From: Roseateles terrae | GTDB lineage: Bacteria; Pseudomonadota; Gammaproteobacteria; Burkholderiales; Burkholderiaceae_C | Direction: 5' to 3' | NCBI RefSeq assembly: GCF_014192155.1 | Contig: NZ_JACHXO010000010.1 | Span: 124,001-188,000 of the forward strand | DNA: 64,000 bases | Shown: one piece after another, positions 1 to 9,116 of the stretch | How positions within the stretch are numbered: the stretch's first letter is position 1 | Layout: each line of letters opens with the position of its first letter | Notes under the pieces: model-generated | What the model saw: the letters and a program-made list of their open reading frames with translations, nothing else | Told to the model about the DNA's origin: nothing | Databases searched by the model: none | Position numbers and translations under genes: made by a program

Positions 1-663
1 CGTGATCACGGCAGCCACCACGAAGGCGATCACGATGAAATAACCCCGGAATTCCTTCAACTGCGCCACCGTCACCAGCCCCATGCGGGCCAGCACCACC
101 ACCACCACCGGCACCTCGAAGGCGGCGCCGAAGGCGATGAACATGTTCATCACAAAGCCGAGATAGGCCTCGATGTCCGGCGCTGCCGTGATGCTCTTGG
201 GGGCGAAGCTCTGGATGAAGGTGAACACCTTCGCAAACACCACGAAGTAGCAGAAGGCCACGCCAGCAAAAAACAGCAGCGTGCTGGAGACCACCAGCGG
301 CAGCACCAGCTTCTTCTCGTGGGAATACAGGCCGGGCGCCACAAACGCCCAGACCTGGTAGAGGACCACCGGCAGGGCGACCAGGAAGGCCGCCAGCAGC
401 GTGATCTTCAGCGGCACCAGGAACGGGGACAGCACGTTGGTGGCGATCATCGAGCTGCCCTGCGGCAGATGCGACACCAGCGGCACCGCAAGCAGATCGA
501 ACAGACCGCCGGGGCCGGGATACAGGCACAGCACCCCAAAAGCCAGGCCAACGGCCAGCAAGGCGCGAATCAACCGGTCGCGCAGCTCCATGAGGTGGGA
601 GACAAAGGGCTGCTCGGTACCGGCCAGTTCGTCTTTGGAGGCGTCGTCGTGGGGGCTGCTCAT
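1..663 (-). CDS. tatC: TatC, Sec-independent translocase subunit (partial)
   Basis: Polytopic membrane subunit of the twin-arginine translocase, which binds Tat signal peptides of folded exported proteins. The 221 codons present begin MSSPHDDASKDEL and continue into the conserved FVSHLMELRDRL region and several hydrophobic segments. The frame is still open at the left edge, so the last membrane segments and the C-terminus are missing. The start ATG overlaps the tatB stop by 4 bases (ATGA), which implies translational coupling. Order tatA-tatB-tatC is canonical. Confidence 0.96.
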   Translation of the reverse strand, partial: MSSPHDDASKDELAGTEQPFVSHLMELRDRLIRALLAVGLAFGVLCLYPGPGGLFDLLAVPLVSHLPQGSSMIATNVLSPFLVPLKITLLAAFLVALPVVLYQVWAFVAPGLYSHEKKLVLPLVVSSTLLFFAGVAFCYFVVFAKVFTFIQSFAPKSITAAPDIEAYLGFVMNMFIAFGAAFEVPVVVVVLARMGLVTVAQLKEFRGYFIVIAFVVAAVIT

Positions 664-1142
664 GAAGCTCGGCGTGGGGGACGAAAGCGCGCCACTCGGG
701 CCGCGCCGGATTGGGTGTGCCTGCGCACCCCTTGCCGCTGCTTGTACCAGAGCGGCGTGGCGCCGCGTTTGAGGCGCCAGTTCTTGCCAGGATGGCTGTA
801 GGCCGGCGGGGGCACGGACGCGGCCATGGCGGCTTCGCTCGAGCCGCCTTCCACCGACAGGTCGGACCAGGTGGAATGGATGGCCTGATGGGCCGAGTCC
901 ATTTCCTGGCGGACGGTGGTTTCCACGTCGTTCACCGCCGTCTGGAACTGGGTCTTCATCTTCTGAAGTTCTTCCAGTTCGATCGAGCGGTTGACCTCGG
1001 CCTTCACGTCGGACACATAGCGCTGCGCCTTGCCCAGCAGGTGGCCCACGGTCCGCGCGACCCGGGGCAGACGCTCCGGGCCCAGCACGACCAGCGCCAC
1101 ACCGCCGATCAGGATCAGCTTGTCAAAGCCGAAATCGATCAT
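660..1142 (-). CDS. tatB: TatB, Tat translocase subunit
   Basis: Single-span TatB protein (160 aa) that forms the substrate receptor with TatC. The N-terminus MIDFGFDKLILIGGVALVVL is the membrane helix. It is followed by the GPERLPRVARTVG hinge and a long charged amphipathic and coiled region (about residues 30-95). The tail (about residues 115-160) is Pro/Arg-rich and reads into the tatC start, so it is probably unstructured. It lies 8 bases downstream of tatA. Confidence 0.95.
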   Translation of the reverse strand: MIDFGFDKLILIGGVALVVLGPERLPRVARTVGHLLGKAQRYVSDVKAEVNRSIELEELQKMKTQFQTAVNDVETTVRQEMDSAHQAIHSTWSDLSVEGGSSEAAMAASVPPPAYSHPGKNWRLKRGATPLWYKQRQGVRRHTQSGAARVARFRPPRRAS

Positions 1143-1150
1143 GCGGACGC

Positions 1151-1378
1151 TCAGCTGCGGGTCTTGGCGTCAACGTCCACCGTGTTGGGATCGGCGGCCT
1201 TGTTGGCGTTGGCCACTTGCTGGGGAGGCGCATCGCTGCCGCCGTCCTTCATGCCGTCCTTGAAACCCTTGACGGCCGCGCCCAGGTCGCCGCCCACATT
1301 GCGCAGCTTCTTGGTGCCAAACACCGCGATCACGACCACCAACACGATCAGCCAGTGCCAGATGCTCATACTACCCAT
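1151..1378 (-). CDS. tatA: TatA, Tat translocase pore subunit
   Basis: Small (75 aa) Tat protein that oligomerises to let folded proteins across the inner membrane. It has one N-terminal membrane helix ([17 protein letters not shown]), the [10 protein letters not shown] hinge typical of TatA, then an amphipathic helix and a polar tail. The start at MGSMSIW is preferred because MGS-(F/M)SIWHW is the usual N-terminus in Burkholderiales. The second Met, three codons in, is also possible. Confidence 0.95.
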   Translation of the reverse strand: MGSMSIWHWLIVLVVVIAVFGTKKLRNVGGDLGAAVKGFKDGMKDGGSDAPPQQVANANKAADPNTVDVDAKTRS

Positions 1379-1498
1379 GACATTCTCCAGAGTGGATATT
1401 CAAATTCTAGTGGCCCCGCGTGACACGAACACGGCGGTGGCCCTTCAAGCCCTTCCCGCATGAGCGACATATGCCCCAGCGGAGAGGGTTGCAGCGTC

Positions 1499-1846
1499 TC
1501 AGCCCTTGGCCCACGGGCGGGGACCGCCCATCGCATGCATGTGCAGGTGGAACACTTCCTGGCCGCCATCCGAACCGGTGTTCACCACCGTGCGGAAGCC
1601 ATTGGTCACGCCCAGCTGCTTCATCAGCTGCGGCACCAGTACCGTCATCTTGCCCATCAGCGCCGCATGCTCAGGCTGCAGGTCGGCCATGCTGGCAATG
1701 TGCAGCTTGGGAATCAGCAGGATGTGGACCGGCGCCCAGGGATGAATGTCGTGGAAGACCAGCAGATCCTCGTCTTCATGGACTTTCTTCGACGGGATCT
1801 GGTCCGCGACGATCTTGCAGAAGATGCAGTTGGGGTCGTGACTCAT
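1499..1846 (-). CDS. hinT: HIT-family purine nucleoside phosphoramidase
   Basis: Histidine-triad hydrolase (115 aa) of the HinT/PKCI type, which cleaves AMP-linked phosphoramidates. It begins MSHDPNCIFCKIV, with the CxxC pair common in this group, and carries the triad HLHMHAM near the C-terminus. The frame is open further upstream, but that stretch is Arg-rich non-coding sequence, so the ATG at 1846 is chosen. It lies between a small membrane protein gene (26 bases upstream) and tatA (120 bases downstream), a common arrangement behind hisIE in this order. Confidence 0.93.
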   Translation of the reverse strand: MSHDPNCIFCKIVADQIPSKKVHEDEDLLVFHDIHPWAPVHILLIPKLHIASMADLQPEHAALMGKMTVLVPQLMKQLGVTNGFRTVVNTGSDGGQEVFHLHMHAMGGPRPWAKG

Positions 1847-1872
1847 GGTGTTTCGGGAGGTCTCTGACCGGT

Positions 1873-2229
1873 TCAGACCGGCATCGGCTTGTTGTCGTTC
1901 CAGTTCAGGATGCCCTTGACCAGGCGATAGATCATCCACAGCGTGTCCACCGCCAGCACGACGATGCCGACGCCGACGATCAGGAGGGCGAAGCCGATCA
2001 CCGCCCACAGCAGGCTCCACCAGAAGGTGCGAATCTGCCAGGTGAAATGGCTGGCGTAGATCGTGCCTTCAGTCTCTTCGCGCTTCACGTAGTTGATGAT
2101 GATCGCAACGATGCTGGTGATGCCGGTGAAGAAGCTCAGCGCATACAGCACGTAGGTGATCAGCGTCAGCTGCTTCAGACTGGCCAGCTTCTCGCCGGTC
2201 GGGGCATTCAGGCTCATGTTCTCATTCAT
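1873..2229 (-). CDS. Small integral membrane protein, DUF4870-like
   Basis: A 118-residue protein with three or four hydrophobic segments. It begins [15 protein letters not shown]; the first segment is around [15 protein letters not shown], followed by [11 protein letters not shown], then two segments between about residues 65 and 105. The layout, with charged loops such as VKREETEGT, matches the DUF4870 family, whose function is unknown. It overlaps the end of hisE by 8 bases and is followed closely by hinT, so it is probably cotranscribed with hisIE. Confidence 0.8.
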   Translation of the reverse strand: MNENMSLNAPTGEKLASLKQLTLITYVLYALSFFTGITSIVAIIINYVKREETEGTIYASHFTWQIRTFWWSLLWAVIGFALLIVGVGIVVLAVDTLWMIYRLVKGILNWNDNKPMPV

Positions 2230-2695
2230 CGCGCGCGCTCCCTGGTGGGTTGTTGTGAATCGGGCGGGCCGGCCGGGACCGGGCAGCAAACTCTTCCAGT
2301 CCGGACAGTCCTTCGCGACGGGCCAGTTCCGCGAGCACCTGGCCGGGCTCCACCTTCAGCGCAGCGAGCGCGACGATGGAGTGAAACCACAGGTCTGCCA
2401 CTTCGTACACCAGCTTCTGCGGGTCGCCGTCCTTCGCGGCCAGCACCACTTCGGTGGCTTCTTCTCCCACCTTTTTCAGGATGTGGTCCAGGCCCTTGGA
2501 AAACAGCTTGGCCACATAGCTCGTGTCGGCCTGGCCTTCGTCGCGACGCTGGGCCACCACCTCACCCAGGTGCGCCAGTACGTCCCGGCTGGCCCAGGCT
2601 GGGGCGCTGACGGGGACGCTGGTGGGCGCGCCGACGGAGGCACCGATCGGGGCGCGCGTGTCGGCGCTCGGAGAGTCGCTGATGGGGGCGCTCAT
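2222..2695 (-). CDS. hisE: Phosphoribosyl-ATP pyrophosphatase (HisE)
   Basis: Catalyses the second step of histidine synthesis, PR-ATP to PR-AMP plus pyrophosphate. The core, from about residue 37 ([15 protein letters not shown]), contains the all-alpha NTP-pyrophosphohydrolase signature [17 protein letters not shown] and [10 protein letters not shown]. It is 157 aa where about 110-120 is usual. The surplus is an N-terminal Ala/Pro/Ser-rich extension of about 36 residues without recognisable fold. No internal Met lies between that extension and the core, so the ATG at 2695 stands unless a GTG or other alternative start is used. Three bases separate it from hisI. Confidence 0.93.
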   Translation of the reverse strand: MSAPISDSPSADTRAPIGASVGAPTSVPVSAPAWASRDVLAHLGEVVAQRRDEGQADTSYVAKLFSKGLDHILKKVGEEATEVVLAAKDGDPQKLVYEVADLWFHSIVALAALKVEPGQVLAELARREGLSGLEEFAARSRPARPIHNNPPGSARDE

Positions 2696-2698
2696 GGG

Positions 2699-3091
2699 TC
2701 AGCTCTTGTAGATCTGGGCCGGATCCTTGAGGACCGGCTCCACGGAGGTCCAGCGGCCGTTTTCGAGGCGCTGGAAGAAACAGCTGTGCCGGCCGGTATG
2801 GCAGGCGATGCCGGGTTCATGCCCGTGCTGGGTGATGGTGAGCAGCAGCACGTCGTTGTCGCAGTCCATGCGGATGCTGTGCACCTGCTGCACATGACCG
2901 GACTCCTCGCCCTTGTGCCAGAGCTTCTGGCGCGAGCGGCTCCAGTAGACCGCCTGGCCGAGCTCGGCGGTGCGAGCGACAGCGTCGCGGTTCATCCAGG
3001 CAAACATGAGGACATCGCCGGAGCCGTGCTCCTGCGCAATGACGGGGACCAGCCCATCGGCGTCCCACTTGATCTGATCGAGCCAATCCAT
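2699..3091 (-). CDS. hisI: Phosphoribosyl-AMP cyclohydrolase (HisI)
   Basis: Zinc enzyme that opens the adenine ring of PR-AMP in histidine synthesis (130 aa). It begins [20 protein letters not shown] and contains [11 protein letters not shown], the [19 protein letters not shown] block, [10 protein letters not shown] (metal-binding Asp/Cys) and [13 protein letters not shown] (metal Cys). The upstream neighbour is a Nudix gene 16 bases away. In many relatives hisF sits there, so the rest of the his operon must lie elsewhere. Confidence 0.96.
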   Translation of the reverse strand: MDWLDQIKWDADGLVPVIAQEHGSGDVLMFAWMNRDAVARTAELGQAVYWSRSRQKLWHKGEESGHVQQVHSIRMDCDNDVLLLTITQHGHEPGIACHTGRHSCFFQRLENGRWTSVEPVLKDPAQIYKS

Positions 3092-3107
3092 GGCGGCAGT
3101 GTAGTCC

Positions 3108-3755
3108 TCAGCCGACGTGGGTGGGGCCGGCGTGCTTCCGTTCTTCGGCGAACCAGCGCAGGACAGGGAGGGTGCCTGGCAGCACCGGCTGCACCTGCAC
3201 CGGCAGATCCTGCCAGGCCATGGCCTGCTGCTCGCGCATCTCGAACTCGCCGGTCCAGTCGAACACCTTGCAGAAATGCAGACGCACCCGGGCATGGGGG
3301 TAGTCCATCATCTCCACCTTCCAGGGATGGGCCGCACCAATGGTGATGCCCAGTTCTTCCTGCAACTCGCGGCGCAGCGCCTGCTCGACGGTCTCGCCCT
3401 GCTCCAGCTTGCCGCCGGGGAACTCCCAGTAGCCCGCATAGACCTTACCTTCGGGGCGGGAGGTCAGCAGGAATTCCGCTTCCTGGCCATGCGGCGATCG
3501 CCGGACCAGCACGCCCACCGCCACGTCGACCGGAACCCGGTCTTCCGGCCAGGCGGGACCATTCACCGAACTGGGCGAGCCGGCAGGGCTGGCGGAGGGA
3601 ATGGCAGCCGGGGCCGATGGAGACACCGAAGTTCCTGCGGTGACGTCGGTCACGGCGGCTTCGGTGGATGCGGCTTCGGTGGATGCGGCTTCGGTGGATG
3701 CGGCTTCGGTGGATGCGGCTTGGGCTGCAGCGGGGATCTTGGCAGACTCAGACAT
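3108..3755 (-). CDS. Nudix hydrolase, MutT/8-oxo-dGTPase type
   Basis: Nucleoside diphosphate-X hydrolase (215 aa), probably a MutT-like pool sanitiser. The Nudix box [20 protein letters not shown] lies near residues 115-140, after YWEFPGGK, which favours the MutT subgroup. The first 70 or so residues are Ala/Ser/Thr-rich and include four AASTE pentapeptides encoded by a perfect 15-bp tandem repeat. The start MSESAKIP overlaps the end of the DUF815 gene by 8 bases. DUF815 ATPase and Nudix genes are often neighbours in Burkholderiales. Confidence 0.9.
   Translation of the reverse strand: MSESAKIPAAAQAASTEAASTEAASTEAASTEAAVTDVTAGTSVSPSAPAAIPSASPAGSPSSVNGPAWPEDRVPVDVAVGVLVRRSPHGQEAEFLLTSRPEGKVYAGYWEFPGGKLEQGETVEQALRRELQEELGITIGAAHPWKVEMMDYPHARVRLHFCKVFDWTGEFEMREQQAMAWQDLPVQVQPVLPGTLPVLRWFAEERKHAGPTHVG
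3655..3714. repeat. 15-bp tandem repeat inside the Nudix gene
   Basis: Four perfect copies of GCGGCTTCGGTGGAT are followed by a partial fifth. On the coding (minus) strand they encode the pentapeptide AASTE four times. The unit is a multiple of three, so changes in copy number keep the reading frame and only alter the length of the linker before the catalytic domain. Confidence 0.95.
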
Positions 3756-4740
3756 GGTCCAGCCCCTGGGGGGCATCATCGTCAGTGGCAGAAGAAGCGC
3801 CGGCGCCGGAGCCGGCCGTGCCATCACGGGTGGCGGGCGAGGTCGTCGGCAGGCCGGCGTCGTCCGCACCGCCGCGACCGGCGAGGTCTCGCGCAAACTG
3901 GTAGGCCACACGACCCGACCGGGAGCCACGCTCGAGCGCCCACACCAGCGCCGGCTGGCGGGCGGCTTCGATCTGTGTCTCGGTCAGGCCGAAATGGCGC
4001 AGCCATTGCGCCACGATCGTCAGGTATTCCTGCTGGCTGAAGCTGTAGAAGCTGATCCACAGCCCGAAACGCTCGGACAGCGAGATCTTCTCTTCCACCG
4101 CTTCGCCGGGATGCACTTCCACATTGCCGTCGCGCTCGGCATGGGTGTAGCCGAGGTTGTCCTTCATCTGCTCGGGCAGCAGGTGGCGACGGTTGCTGGT
4201 GGCGTAGATCAGCAGGTTGTCGGTGGCCGCGGCGATGGAGCCGTCCAGCATCGACTTCAGGGCCTTGTAGCCGGCCTCACCTTCGTCGAAGCTGAGGTCG
4301 TCGCAGAAGATGACAAAGCGTTCGGGGCGATCGGCCACCAGGTCGGCCAGCTCGGGCAGGTCCACCAGATCGGTCTTGTCGACTTCGATCAGGCGCAGGC
4401 CCTGCCCGGCGAATTCATTGAGGCAGGCTTTGATCAGCGAGCTTTTGCCGGTACCGCGCGCGCCGGTCAGCAGCACATTGTTGGCGGGCTGTCCGGCCAC
4501 GAACTGGCGGGTGTTGCGCAGCAGGCGCTCCTTCTGCGGCTCAACCTCCTTGAGGTCGGCCAGCCGGATGCCCGAGAGATGCTTCACCGGCTCCAGCCGC
4601 GCGCTCGCACCGCGCTTGCGGTAGCGGAAGGCGACGGAGGACGACCAGTCCGGCGCAGTCAGCGGCTGCGGCAGCACCGCTTCGAGACGGCTCAGCAACG
4701 CGTCGGCACGCTGCAGCAGGGCATCAAGGGCATCGGACAT
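3748..4740 (-). CDS. DUF815-family AAA-like ATPase
   Basis: P-loop ATPase of 330 aa. Walker A is GARGTGKSSLIKA (about residues 93-105) and the Walker B-like block is RFVIFCDDLSF (about 140-150), followed by sensor-type sequence LLIYATSNRRHLLP. These are hallmarks of the DUF815 family (COG2607); its biochemical role is not established. The C-terminal 45 residues are Gly/Ala/Asp/Thr-rich and probably disordered. It starts 33 bases downstream of the TetR gene and overlaps the Nudix gene. Confidence 0.9.
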   Translation of the reverse strand: MSDALDALLQRADALLSRLEAVLPQPLTAPDWSSSVAFRYRKRGASARLEPVKHLSGIRLADLKEVEPQKERLLRNTRQFVAGQPANNVLLTGARGTGKSSLIKACLNEFAGQGLRLIEVDKTDLVDLPELADLVADRPERFVIFCDDLSFDEGEAGYKALKSMLDGSIAAATDNLLIYATSNRRHLLPEQMKDNLGYTHAERDGNVEVHPGEAVEEKISLSERFGLWISFYSFSQQEYLTIVAQWLRHFGLTETQIEAARQPALVWALERGSRSGRVAYQFARDLAGRGGADDAGLPTTSPATRDGTAGSGAGASSATDDDAPQGLDHV

Positions 4741-4773
4741 GGGCGGCAGTCAGAGCGGCGGCAGGGGCAGCGG

Positions 4774-5412
4774 TCAGGACAGCATCCGCATGGCGGCTTC
4801 GAGCTGCTCGGTGGGCAGGCGCTTGAAGCCCGAGCGGGCATACCGCTGCAGCCGGCCGATGATGAAGCTCACCAGCACCGAGGCCTGAGCCTGGGCTTCC
4901 ACCGTGGGCGTGCTTGAACCCGAGGCTTCAGCGGCGGCGCGCAGGGCCTGACGCAGAGCGGATTCGACCTTGTCGAAGAATTGATTCATCCGGGCGACCA
5001 GCCGATCGTTTTCATAAACGAGGGCGTCACCCACCATCACCCGGGTCATGCCGGGATTTCGCTCGCCGAACTGCAACAGCACGGCCACGATGCGCTGGGC
5101 CTGGGCCAGGCCTGAAGGCTCGCGCTCGGCAATCTGGTTGAGCAGGGAGAAGATGCTGGACTCGATGAACTCGATCAGTCCTTCGAACATCTGCGCCTTG
5201 CTGGCGAAATGGCGATACAGCGCGGCTTCGCTCACTTCCAGGCGAGCGGCCAGGGCGGCGGTGGTGACCCGCTCCGCGCCCGGCTGTTCCAGCATGCTGG
5301 CCAGGGTCTGAAGGATCTGCACGCGGCGTTCACCGGGCTTGAGGCGCTTGCGCGGCAGCTCGGCAGCTTTGGTCGCGGCGGTATCCGTGGTGTCGGGGGG
5401 GCTGGTATGCAT
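4774..5412 (-). CDS. slmA: TetR-family regulator, SlmA-like nucleoid occlusion factor
   Basis: A 212-aa protein with an N-terminal TetR helix-turn-helix (RRVQILQTLASML to VSEAALYRHFASKAQMFEGLIEFIE, about residues 28-85). Its overall sequence pattern is that of SlmA, which binds DNA over the nucleoid and blocks FtsZ assembly there. In Burkholderiales slmA commonly sits near argB and a HAD phosphatase, as here. If the assignment is right, the target FtsZ is encoded in this same window at 52.2-53.5 kb. Confidence 0.85.
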   Translation of the reverse strand: MHTSPPDTTDTAATKAAELPRKRLKPGERRVQILQTLASMLEQPGAERVTTAALAARLEVSEAALYRHFASKAQMFEGLIEFIESSIFSLLNQIAEREPSGLAQAQRIVAVLLQFGERNPGMTRVMVGDALVYENDRLVARMNQFFDKVESALRQALRAAAEASGSSTPTVEAQAQASVLVSFIIGRLQRYARSGFKRLPTEQLEAAMRMLS

Positions 5413-5567
5413 AGGCGGGGCCAGAACGAGTGCGTGGATTCTGGCACATGCTTTGCCCTCGCCCGGTGACGCAAGGCCAGGGTCCGGTTCGCCAGCCTCC
5501 TTGAAGCGGTCTCAGTCGAGCCAGCGCCGAGCGCCGTCCGGCGCCCGTCCCGCCGGGGGTCCGACCT

Positions 5568-6254
5568 TCAGTCCCGCAGCCAGCCGAGCCTGCGGGCCTC
5601 GTAGATGGCTTCCACCTTGGAACGCACCTGCAGCTTCCGATAGGTGCGTTTCACGTAGGTCATGATCGTGTGCGGGGACACATTCATGAACTGGGCGATC
5701 TCGTCGAAGGTGAACCCCTTGGCTGCCAGGTGCAGCACGCGGGACTCCTGTTCCGACAGGGCGACCACCTGCTCATCGACCAGCGGCATCGAGGCCGAGT
5801 CGGTGAAGCCGCGAGTGCCGTGGCCGTTCTGCGGCGCCAGGCGCAACAGCAGCCGCCGGGCAATGACCGGGCTGATGGGGCTGCCCCCGGCGCGCAGCGA
5901 GCGCAGCTGGCCGGGCAGGTCCAGGGCGAGCGAGTCCTTCAGCAGATAACCGGTGGCGCCGGCTTCGATGCTGGAGAGCACATGTTGCTCGTCACCGAAG
6001 ACCGAGATGACCATCACCTCGCATTCGGGCGCCACATGGGCGGCATGGCGGATCAGCTCGATGCCGGAGCCGCCGGGCAGGTCGAGGTCGACCAGCAGCA
6101 CGTCGGGGCGCGTCTGGTCGAACATTTTCCGGCCTTGCGGCAAGTCGGTGGCCATGCCAACCAAGCGGATATCTGGCGCTTTCTCAAGCGCATGGGCGAA
6201 CCCTTCGCGAAAGCGAAGCTGGTCCTCGACGATCAAGACGCTGAACAGTGACAT
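5568..6254 (-). CDS. NarL/LuxR-family response regulator (orphan)
   Basis: A 228-aa two-domain regulator. The receiver domain (about residues 1-120) has the acidic pair ED in LIVEDQ, the phospho-acceptor Asp56 in VLLVDLDLPGGSG, and the conserved Lys in GYLLKDS. The C-terminal LuxR helix-turn-helix (LSEQESRVLHLAAKGFTFDE to LQVRSKVEAIYEARRLGWL) occupies about residues 165-228. The ATG at 6254 is preferred because GAGGG sits at proper spacing before it; an upstream in-frame GTG exists. No kinase gene is adjacent. The NarL-type kinase at 48.9-51.1 kb is one possible partner, by inference. Confidence 0.92.
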   Translation of the reverse strand: MSLFSVLIVEDQLRFREGFAHALEKAPDIRLVGMATDLPQGRKMFDQTRPDVLLVDLDLPGGSGIELIRHAAHVAPECEVMVISVFGDEQHVLSSIEAGATGYLLKDSLALDLPGQLRSLRAGGSPISPVIARRLLLRLAPQNGHGTRGFTDSASMPLVDEQVVALSEQESRVLHLAAKGFTFDEIAQFMNVSPHTIMTYVKRTYRKLQVRSKVEAIYEARRLGWLRD

Positions 6255-6500
6255 GCATTCCCTCACGGCTTAGAGGCCGTCCCAGCACATTCTGTGTGTC
6301 AGCACAACACACCGGCAATCCCCAGCTTGGAGTGGAGTGACCAAAGACAGGTCGGGTGCTGGGTGTGCCGCAGGAATGACTGGTTCTCCCTCGAGGAGCG
6401 CTCAAGGGCAAGGGGTGATCCCGCTGCGTTTCAAAATGTTGGTGGATGCTGCTCTACGCGACGGTGGATCCCCCGCGTTCCGGGGAGTGGCGCGGCGCCG
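6255..6500. other. Intergenic region upstream of the response regulator
   Basis: 246 bases between the response-regulator start and the end of the HAD gene, with no open frame that resembles a protein. An imperfect inverted repeat (TGTGTGTCAGCACAACACACC) lies near 6292-6313, just upstream of the regulator start, and could be an operator. This is visual only. Confidence 0.4.
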
Positions 6501-7157
6501 TCAAAGGAACGACTTCAACTCACGCAGCCGCGACACGCGGCGATCCACGAAGGCGGGGCGATGCGGGTGATGGAAGGACGACCAGCCGCGCATCCACACG
6601 GTGGACATGCCCAGGCGCCGGGCGGCCTTGAGGTTGGCAAGGCTGTCCTCGACGAGGATGCATTGACTGGGGGAAACACGCAGCCGTGCGCACACATGGC
6701 GAAACATCCGCACGTCGGGCTTGGGTCGCCAGTGGCCGAAGATCTGCATCTCTTCCACCGTGATGACGGCATCGAAGACCTGCAAAAGATTCAGGGCGCG
6801 CAGCACGCGCCGCGCGTAGCGGGCGGGTGCATTGGTCAGCAGCACCTTGCGGCCGCGCAGGCGGCGCAGCCAGGCGATGTCGGGCGCCGAGGCCCGCAGG
6901 CCTTCTTCCAGCTGCGGCAGGGCGTGGGTTTCATCGAGAAAGTGCGAGCCCACGATGGCGTGATGCCGCACAAGGCCCAGCAATGTGGCGCCATAGCGCC
7001 GCCAATAGCGGCGCCGCAGATCCTGCGCCTCTTCGCCGGTCACGCCGAGATGGCGAACGATGTAGTCGTTCATCGCCGCCCCCAGCGCCGCGAAGATCCC
7101 CGCGGACGCGTGGTGCAGCGTATCGTCCAGATCAAACAGCCAGACCGGCTCCCGCAT
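6501..7157 (-). CDS. HAD-superfamily phosphatase, pyrimidine 5'-nucleotidase-like
   Basis: Haloacid-dehalogenase-fold hydrolase (218 aa). Motif I is FDLDDTLHH (nucleophile Asp), motif II LLTNAP, motif III Lys in WRPKPD, and motif IV LVEDSLAN. This set and the spacing resemble the pyrimidine 5'-nucleotidase (SDT1/PynA) subgroup that dephosphorylates UMP or CMP. It lies 15 bases downstream of argB on the same strand, an arrangement common in Burkholderiales, so the two are probably cotranscribed. Confidence 0.88.
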   Translation of the reverse strand: MREPVWLFDLDDTLHHASAGIFAALGAAMNDYIVRHLGVTGEEAQDLRRRYWRRYGATLLGLVRHHAIVGSHFLDETHALPQLEEGLRASAPDIAWLRRLRGRKVLLTNAPARYARRVLRALNLLQVFDAVITVEEMQIFGHWRPKPDVRMFRHVCARLRVSPSQCILVEDSLANLKAARRLGMSTVWMRGWSSFHHPHRPAFVDRRVSRLRELKSFL

Positions 7158-7172
7158 CGGGTCGGGAGGGGC

Positions 7173-8114
7173 TCAGTGCGATCTGATCATGGTGCCGTAA
7201 GCCTGCTCCGAGAGGATCTCCAGCAGCATCGCATGCGGCACGCGGCCATCGATGATGTGCACCGCCTTCACGCCGCTGCGGGCGGCGTCCAGCGCGGAAG
7301 CAATCTTCGGCAGCATGCCGCCGGAGAGCGTGCCGTCCGCAAACAGCTCGTCAATCTCGCGGGCGGAGAGGTCGGTCAGCAGGTTGCCCGCCTTGTCCAG
7401 CACGCCGGGGGTATTGGTCAGCAGCACCAGCTTCTCGGCCTTCAGCACTTCGGCCAGCTTGCCGGCCACCACATCGGCATTGATGTTGTAGCTTTCGTTG
7501 CTCTCGCCAAAACCGATGGGGCTGATGACCGGGATGAACTGGTCGTCCTGCAGGGCCTTCACCACGCTGGGGTCGATGGCGACGATATCGCCCACCTGAC
7601 CGACGTCATGTTCCTTGGCCGGATCGTCCTTGTCGACCATCTTCAGCTTCTTGGCGCGGATCATGCCGCCATCGCGGCCGGTCAGACCCACCGCCTTGCC
7701 ACCGGCGACGTTGATCAGGCCGACGATGTCCTGCTGCACCTCACCGGCCAGCACCCATTCGACGACGCTCATCGTCTCTTCGTCGGTCACGCGCATGCCC
7801 TGGATGAAGTGGCCCTTCTTGCCGAGCTTGTTCAGCGCGTCTTCGATCTGCGGGCCCCCGCCATGCACCACCACCGGATTCAGGCCGACCAGCTTCAGCA
7901 GCACCACGTCTTCGGCGAAGTCCTGCTGCAGGGCCGGATCGGTCATGGCGTTGCCGCCGTACTTGATGACGATCGTCTTGCCGTGGTACTTGCGGATGTA
8001 GGGCAACGCCTGGGACAGCAGCTCGGCCTTGTCCCGCGGGGGGATGTGGCTCAGGTCGCCTTGGGCGTGTCCGACCGGGGTCGGGGTGGCGGGCGCGGAG
8101 GAATCTGGCTTCAT
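7173..8114 (-). CDS. argB: N-acetylglutamate kinase
   Basis: Phosphorylates N-acetyl-L-glutamate in arginine synthesis (313 aa). Visible blocks are [10 protein letters not shown] (ATP-binding Lys), [10 protein letters not shown] (substrate loop), [31 protein letters not shown] and [11 protein letters not shown]. The N-terminus has about 30 Ala/Pro/Ser-rich residues before the conserved LLSQALPYI helix. The ATG at 8114 (MKPDSS) is chosen over upstream in-frame codons because the earlier sequence does not look like protein. It is divergent from the cation exporter, with 57 bases between. Confidence 0.97.
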   Translation of the reverse strand: MKPDSSAPATPTPVGHAQGDLSHIPPRDKAELLSQALPYIRKYHGKTIVIKYGGNAMTDPALQQDFAEDVVLLKLVGLNPVVVHGGGPQIEDALNKLGKKGHFIQGMRVTDEETMSVVEWVLAGEVQQDIVGLINVAGGKAVGLTGRDGGMIRAKKLKMVDKDDPAKEHDVGQVGDIVAIDPSVVKALQDDQFIPVISPIGFGESNESYNINADVVAGKLAEVLKAEKLVLLTNTPGVLDKAGNLLTDLSAREIDELFADGTLSGGMLPKIASALDAARSGVKAVHIIDGRVPHAMLLEILSEQAYGTMIRSH

Positions 8115-8171
8115 GGTGCGGTCCGGGCTGGAAGCGGATGAAAAACTCGGGCGGATTGTAGGACCGGCACA

Positions 8172-9116
8172 ATGCCGGACATGCAAGTCCAGCACTATTT
8201 GAAACTATCGGTGGTCGTCGCCCTGGTGACCATCGCCCTGAAGATGGCGGCGTGGCACTGGACCGGGTCGGTCAGCCTGTTCTCCGACGCGATGGAGTCG
8301 CTGGTGAACCTGGCCGGGGCGCTGTTCGGCCTGGGCATGGTCACCATCGCCCGTCGCCCGCCGGATGAGGACCATCCCTTCGGCCACCACAAGGCGGAGT
8401 ACTTCTCCAGCGCCTTTGAAGGCGCGCTCATTCTGGTGGCCGCCCTGGGCATCGCCTGGACCGCCATCGACCGTCTGCGCGCGCCGCAGCCGATCCAGTC
8501 GCTGGACATCGGCCTGGTGCTCTCCCTCATCAGCACCGTCATCAACGGCGTCCTGGCCTCGGCGATGCTCAAGGCCTCTCGCGAGCACCGCTCCATCGCC
8601 CTGGAAGCGGATGCCCGCCACCTCTTCACCGACGTCTGGACTTCGGTGGGCGTGGTCATCGGCCTGCTGGGGGTGCGGTTCACCGGCTGGACCTGGCTGG
8701 ACCCGCTGCTGGCCCTGCTGGTGGCGATGAACATCCTGCGCGAGGCGGTGCACCTGATGTGGCGCTCCACCGGCGGCCTGATGGACCAGGCGCTGTCGTC
8801 CGAAGACCAGCTGGCCATCAACAGGGTGCTGCAGCGCTTCGCCGGCCCCGACTTGCGGTTTGACCACGTGGCCACGCGGATGGCGGGTCAGCGCCGTTAT
8901 GTCGACCTTCACCTGCACCTGCCGGCGCCCTGGACGCTGGGCCGAGCGGCGGCGTTGCGGGGCGAGGTGGAGCAGGCGCTGATGCAGGCGCTGCCCGGCT
9001 TGCGCGCCAGCATCCAGTTGCTGCCGGTGAATGTGGAAACCCGCTTTGACGAGATCGAATGCACCCCGTCGGCCCCGCTGGGCGGCGATGCAACCCCCAA
9101 CGCCCCCCAACCATGA
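8172..9116 (+). CDS. Cation diffusion facilitator (CDF) metal exporter
   Basis: Inner-membrane proton-coupled exporter of divalent cations (Zn, Co, Fe or similar; 314 aa). It has five or six membrane segments. Metal-site signatures are [13 protein letters not shown] in helix 2, [12 protein letters not shown] before helix 3 and [16 protein letters not shown] in helix 5. A cytoplasmic ferredoxin-like C-terminal domain starts near residue 210. The usual HxxxD pair of helix 5 reads DARHLFTD here. The stop overlaps the dtd start by 4 bases. Confidence 0.93.
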   Translation: MPDMQVQHYLKLSVVVALVTIALKMAAWHWTGSVSLFSDAMESLVNLAGALFGLGMVTIARRPPDEDHPFGHHKAEYFSSAFEGALILVAALGIAWTAIDRLRAPQPIQSLDIGLVLSLISTVINGVLASAMLKASREHRSIALEADARHLFTDVWTSVGVVIGLLGVRFTGWTWLDPLLALLVAMNILREAVHLMWRSTGGLMDQALSSEDQLAINRVLQRFAGPDLRFDHVATRMAGQRRYVDLHLHLPAPWTLGRAAALRGEVEQALMQALPGLRASIQLLPVNVETRFDEIECTPSAPLGGDATPNAPQP

